Shown here: piece after piece, positions 15,228 through 15,876 of the stretch | Layout: each line of letters starts with the position of its first letter | Numbering within the stretch: the first letter of the stretch is position 1 | Assembly (NCBI GenBank): GCA_004366195.1 | Contig: SIRV01000133.1 | Span: forward strand, 1 to 15,876 | Reading direction: 5' to 3' | DNA: 15,876 bases | Origin: Actinomycetota bacterium | GTDB lineage: Bacteria > Actinomycetota > UBA4738 > HRBIN12 | Program-made: the position numbers and the translations under genes | Notes under the pieces: model-generated | Database searches by the model: none | Seen by the model: the letters and a program-made list of their open reading frames with translations, nothing else | What the model was told of the DNA's origin: nothing

Positions 15228-15876
15228 CGCCCAGGTACACGTCCACGACCCCCTGGTGCCGACGGACGTCCTCCGGCGGTCCGCTGAAGAGGACCTGCCC
15301 GTCGTGGAGGACCATCATGCGATCGGAGACGCCGATCAGGACGTCGAGCAGATGCTCGATGATGAGGACCGTCACGCCCCAGGTCCGTCGGATCTCTGCC
15401 ACGAGATCCAGGTACCGCTCCACCTCCCCGAACGAGAACCCGGCCATCGGCTCGTCGAGCAGCAGTACCCGGCACCCGGTGGCGAGCGCCGCAGCCAGGA
15501 CGACGCACTTGGTGGTGAACAGGTCCAGGTTCGCGGCGCGTCGCTCGGCCGCGGGTCCGAGATCGAGGAACCGCAGGATCTCCTCGACCCGGTCCTCCCT
15601 CGCACCGCCGAACCGGGCGCCGATGCGGACGTTGTCGCGGATGCTGAGGGAGTGGAAGAGGGCGGGGGTCTGGAAGGTCCGCACGAGGCCGCGGTGGCAG
15701 ATCTGGTGGGGGCCGAGACCCACGATGTCCTCACCCGCCAGCCGGACCGATCCCGCGCTCGGCCGGTAGAAGCCCGCGATGCATGCGAACAGCACCGACT
15801 TCCCCGCACCGTTCGGGCCCGCGATCCCGAACACCTCGCCCTCCTCGACGCCGAAGCTCACGCCCCGCAGCGCCTC
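15211..15876 (-). CDS. livG: Branched-chain amino acid-type ABC transporter ATP-binding protein (LivG-like, 5' truncated)
   Basis: The C-terminal 221 residues of a LivG-type ABC ATPase. The frame is open to the right edge (EALRGVSFGVEEGEVFG), so the start and roughly 25-30 residues are missing; a GTG at 15861 is internal to the first conserved strand. Counting from the first visible codon: Walker A GPNGAGKS (20-27), Q-loop RTFQTPALF (67-75), Walker B VLLLDEP (137-143) and H-loop IIEHLLDVL (172-180, H175). The region that should hold the ABC signature (normally LPYGxQRRLEIARAL in LivG) reads LDLFTTKCVVLAAAL (117-131), without the Gly-Gln core, and the D-loop reads AGFSFGE instead of AGLNPxE. 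Flanking sequence is intact, so this looks like a variant subfamily and not a decayed gene. Confidence 0.93.
   Translation of the reverse strand, partial: EALRGVSFGVEEGEVFGIAGPNGAGKSVLFACIAGFYRPSAGSVRLAGEDIVGLGPHQICHRGLVRTFQTPALFHSLSIRDNVRIGARFGGAREDRVEEILRFLDLGPAAERRAANLDLFTTKCVVLAAALATGCRVLLLDEPMAGFSFGEVERYLDLVAEIRRTWGVTVLIIEHLLDVLIGVSDRMMVLHDGQVLFSGPPEDVRRHQGVVDVYLGGGMEA

Noticed and set aside
1..15876. Mobile element, prophage, CRISPR array or RNA gene
   Set aside because: No transposase, integrase, phage-like gene, direct-repeat array or tRNA/rRNA-like segment could be seen, and almost every base is in a conserved protein-coding gene.

Overview
The window is a gene-dense, very GC-rich stretch (roughly 70% GC by eye) of bacterial chromosome, most likely from an uncultured actinobacterium. 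That placement is an inference. It rests on the GAF-PAS-GGDEF-EAL protein, which closely matches the style of Thermoleophilia and related lineages, on a luciferase-like flavin/F420 oxidoreductase, on a pair of small membrane proteins of actinobacterial type, and on frequent GTG/TTG starts. No RNA gene, insertion sequence, CRISPR array or integration signature is visible, and no intergenic gap exceeds 18 bases.

Positions 1-2286 (+ strand) hold the 3' part of a cyclic-di-GMP signalling protein (GAF, PAS, GGDEF, EAL). It converges, with only 7 bases between stop codons, on a long leftward block.

Positions 15876-2294 (- strand) form one apparently continuous operon of 14 genes, whose promoter lies beyond the right edge. 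In transcription order these are: livG-like and livF-like ATPases, livH-like and livM-like permeases (a branched-chain-amino-acid-type ABC importer whose binding protein is not in the window), a cytosolic NodB/polysaccharide-deacetylase-fold hydrolase, two short-chain dehydrogenases, a C45-type self-cleaving amide hydrolase/acyltransferase, a luciferase-like oxidoreductase, hydantoinase/oxoprolinase subunits A and B, a metal-dependent amidohydrolase, and two small membrane proteins. Seven of the 13 junctions are 1-4 base stop/start overlaps (ATGA, GTGA or TGATG), so translational coupling is pervasive.

Read together, the operon looks like an uptake-and-degradation pathway for an amide-containing, possibly cyclic (imide, hydantoin or lactam) organic compound. 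The importer would bring it in. Four unrelated amide-bond hydrolase systems (deacetylase-fold imidase-like, C45, hydantoinase A/B, amidohydrolase) would open C-N bonds. The dehydrogenases and the flavin/F420 enzyme would oxidise the carbon skeleton. The substrate cannot be read from sequence. I do not recognise this exact gene set as a described pathway, so it is the best candidate here for something new.

Points that most deserve a second look are the hydantoinase B gene, which has no stop where one is expected (possible one-base frameshift in a G5 run at 4416-4420), the LivG-like ATPase with a replaced ABC signature, and the unusual combination of hydrolases.
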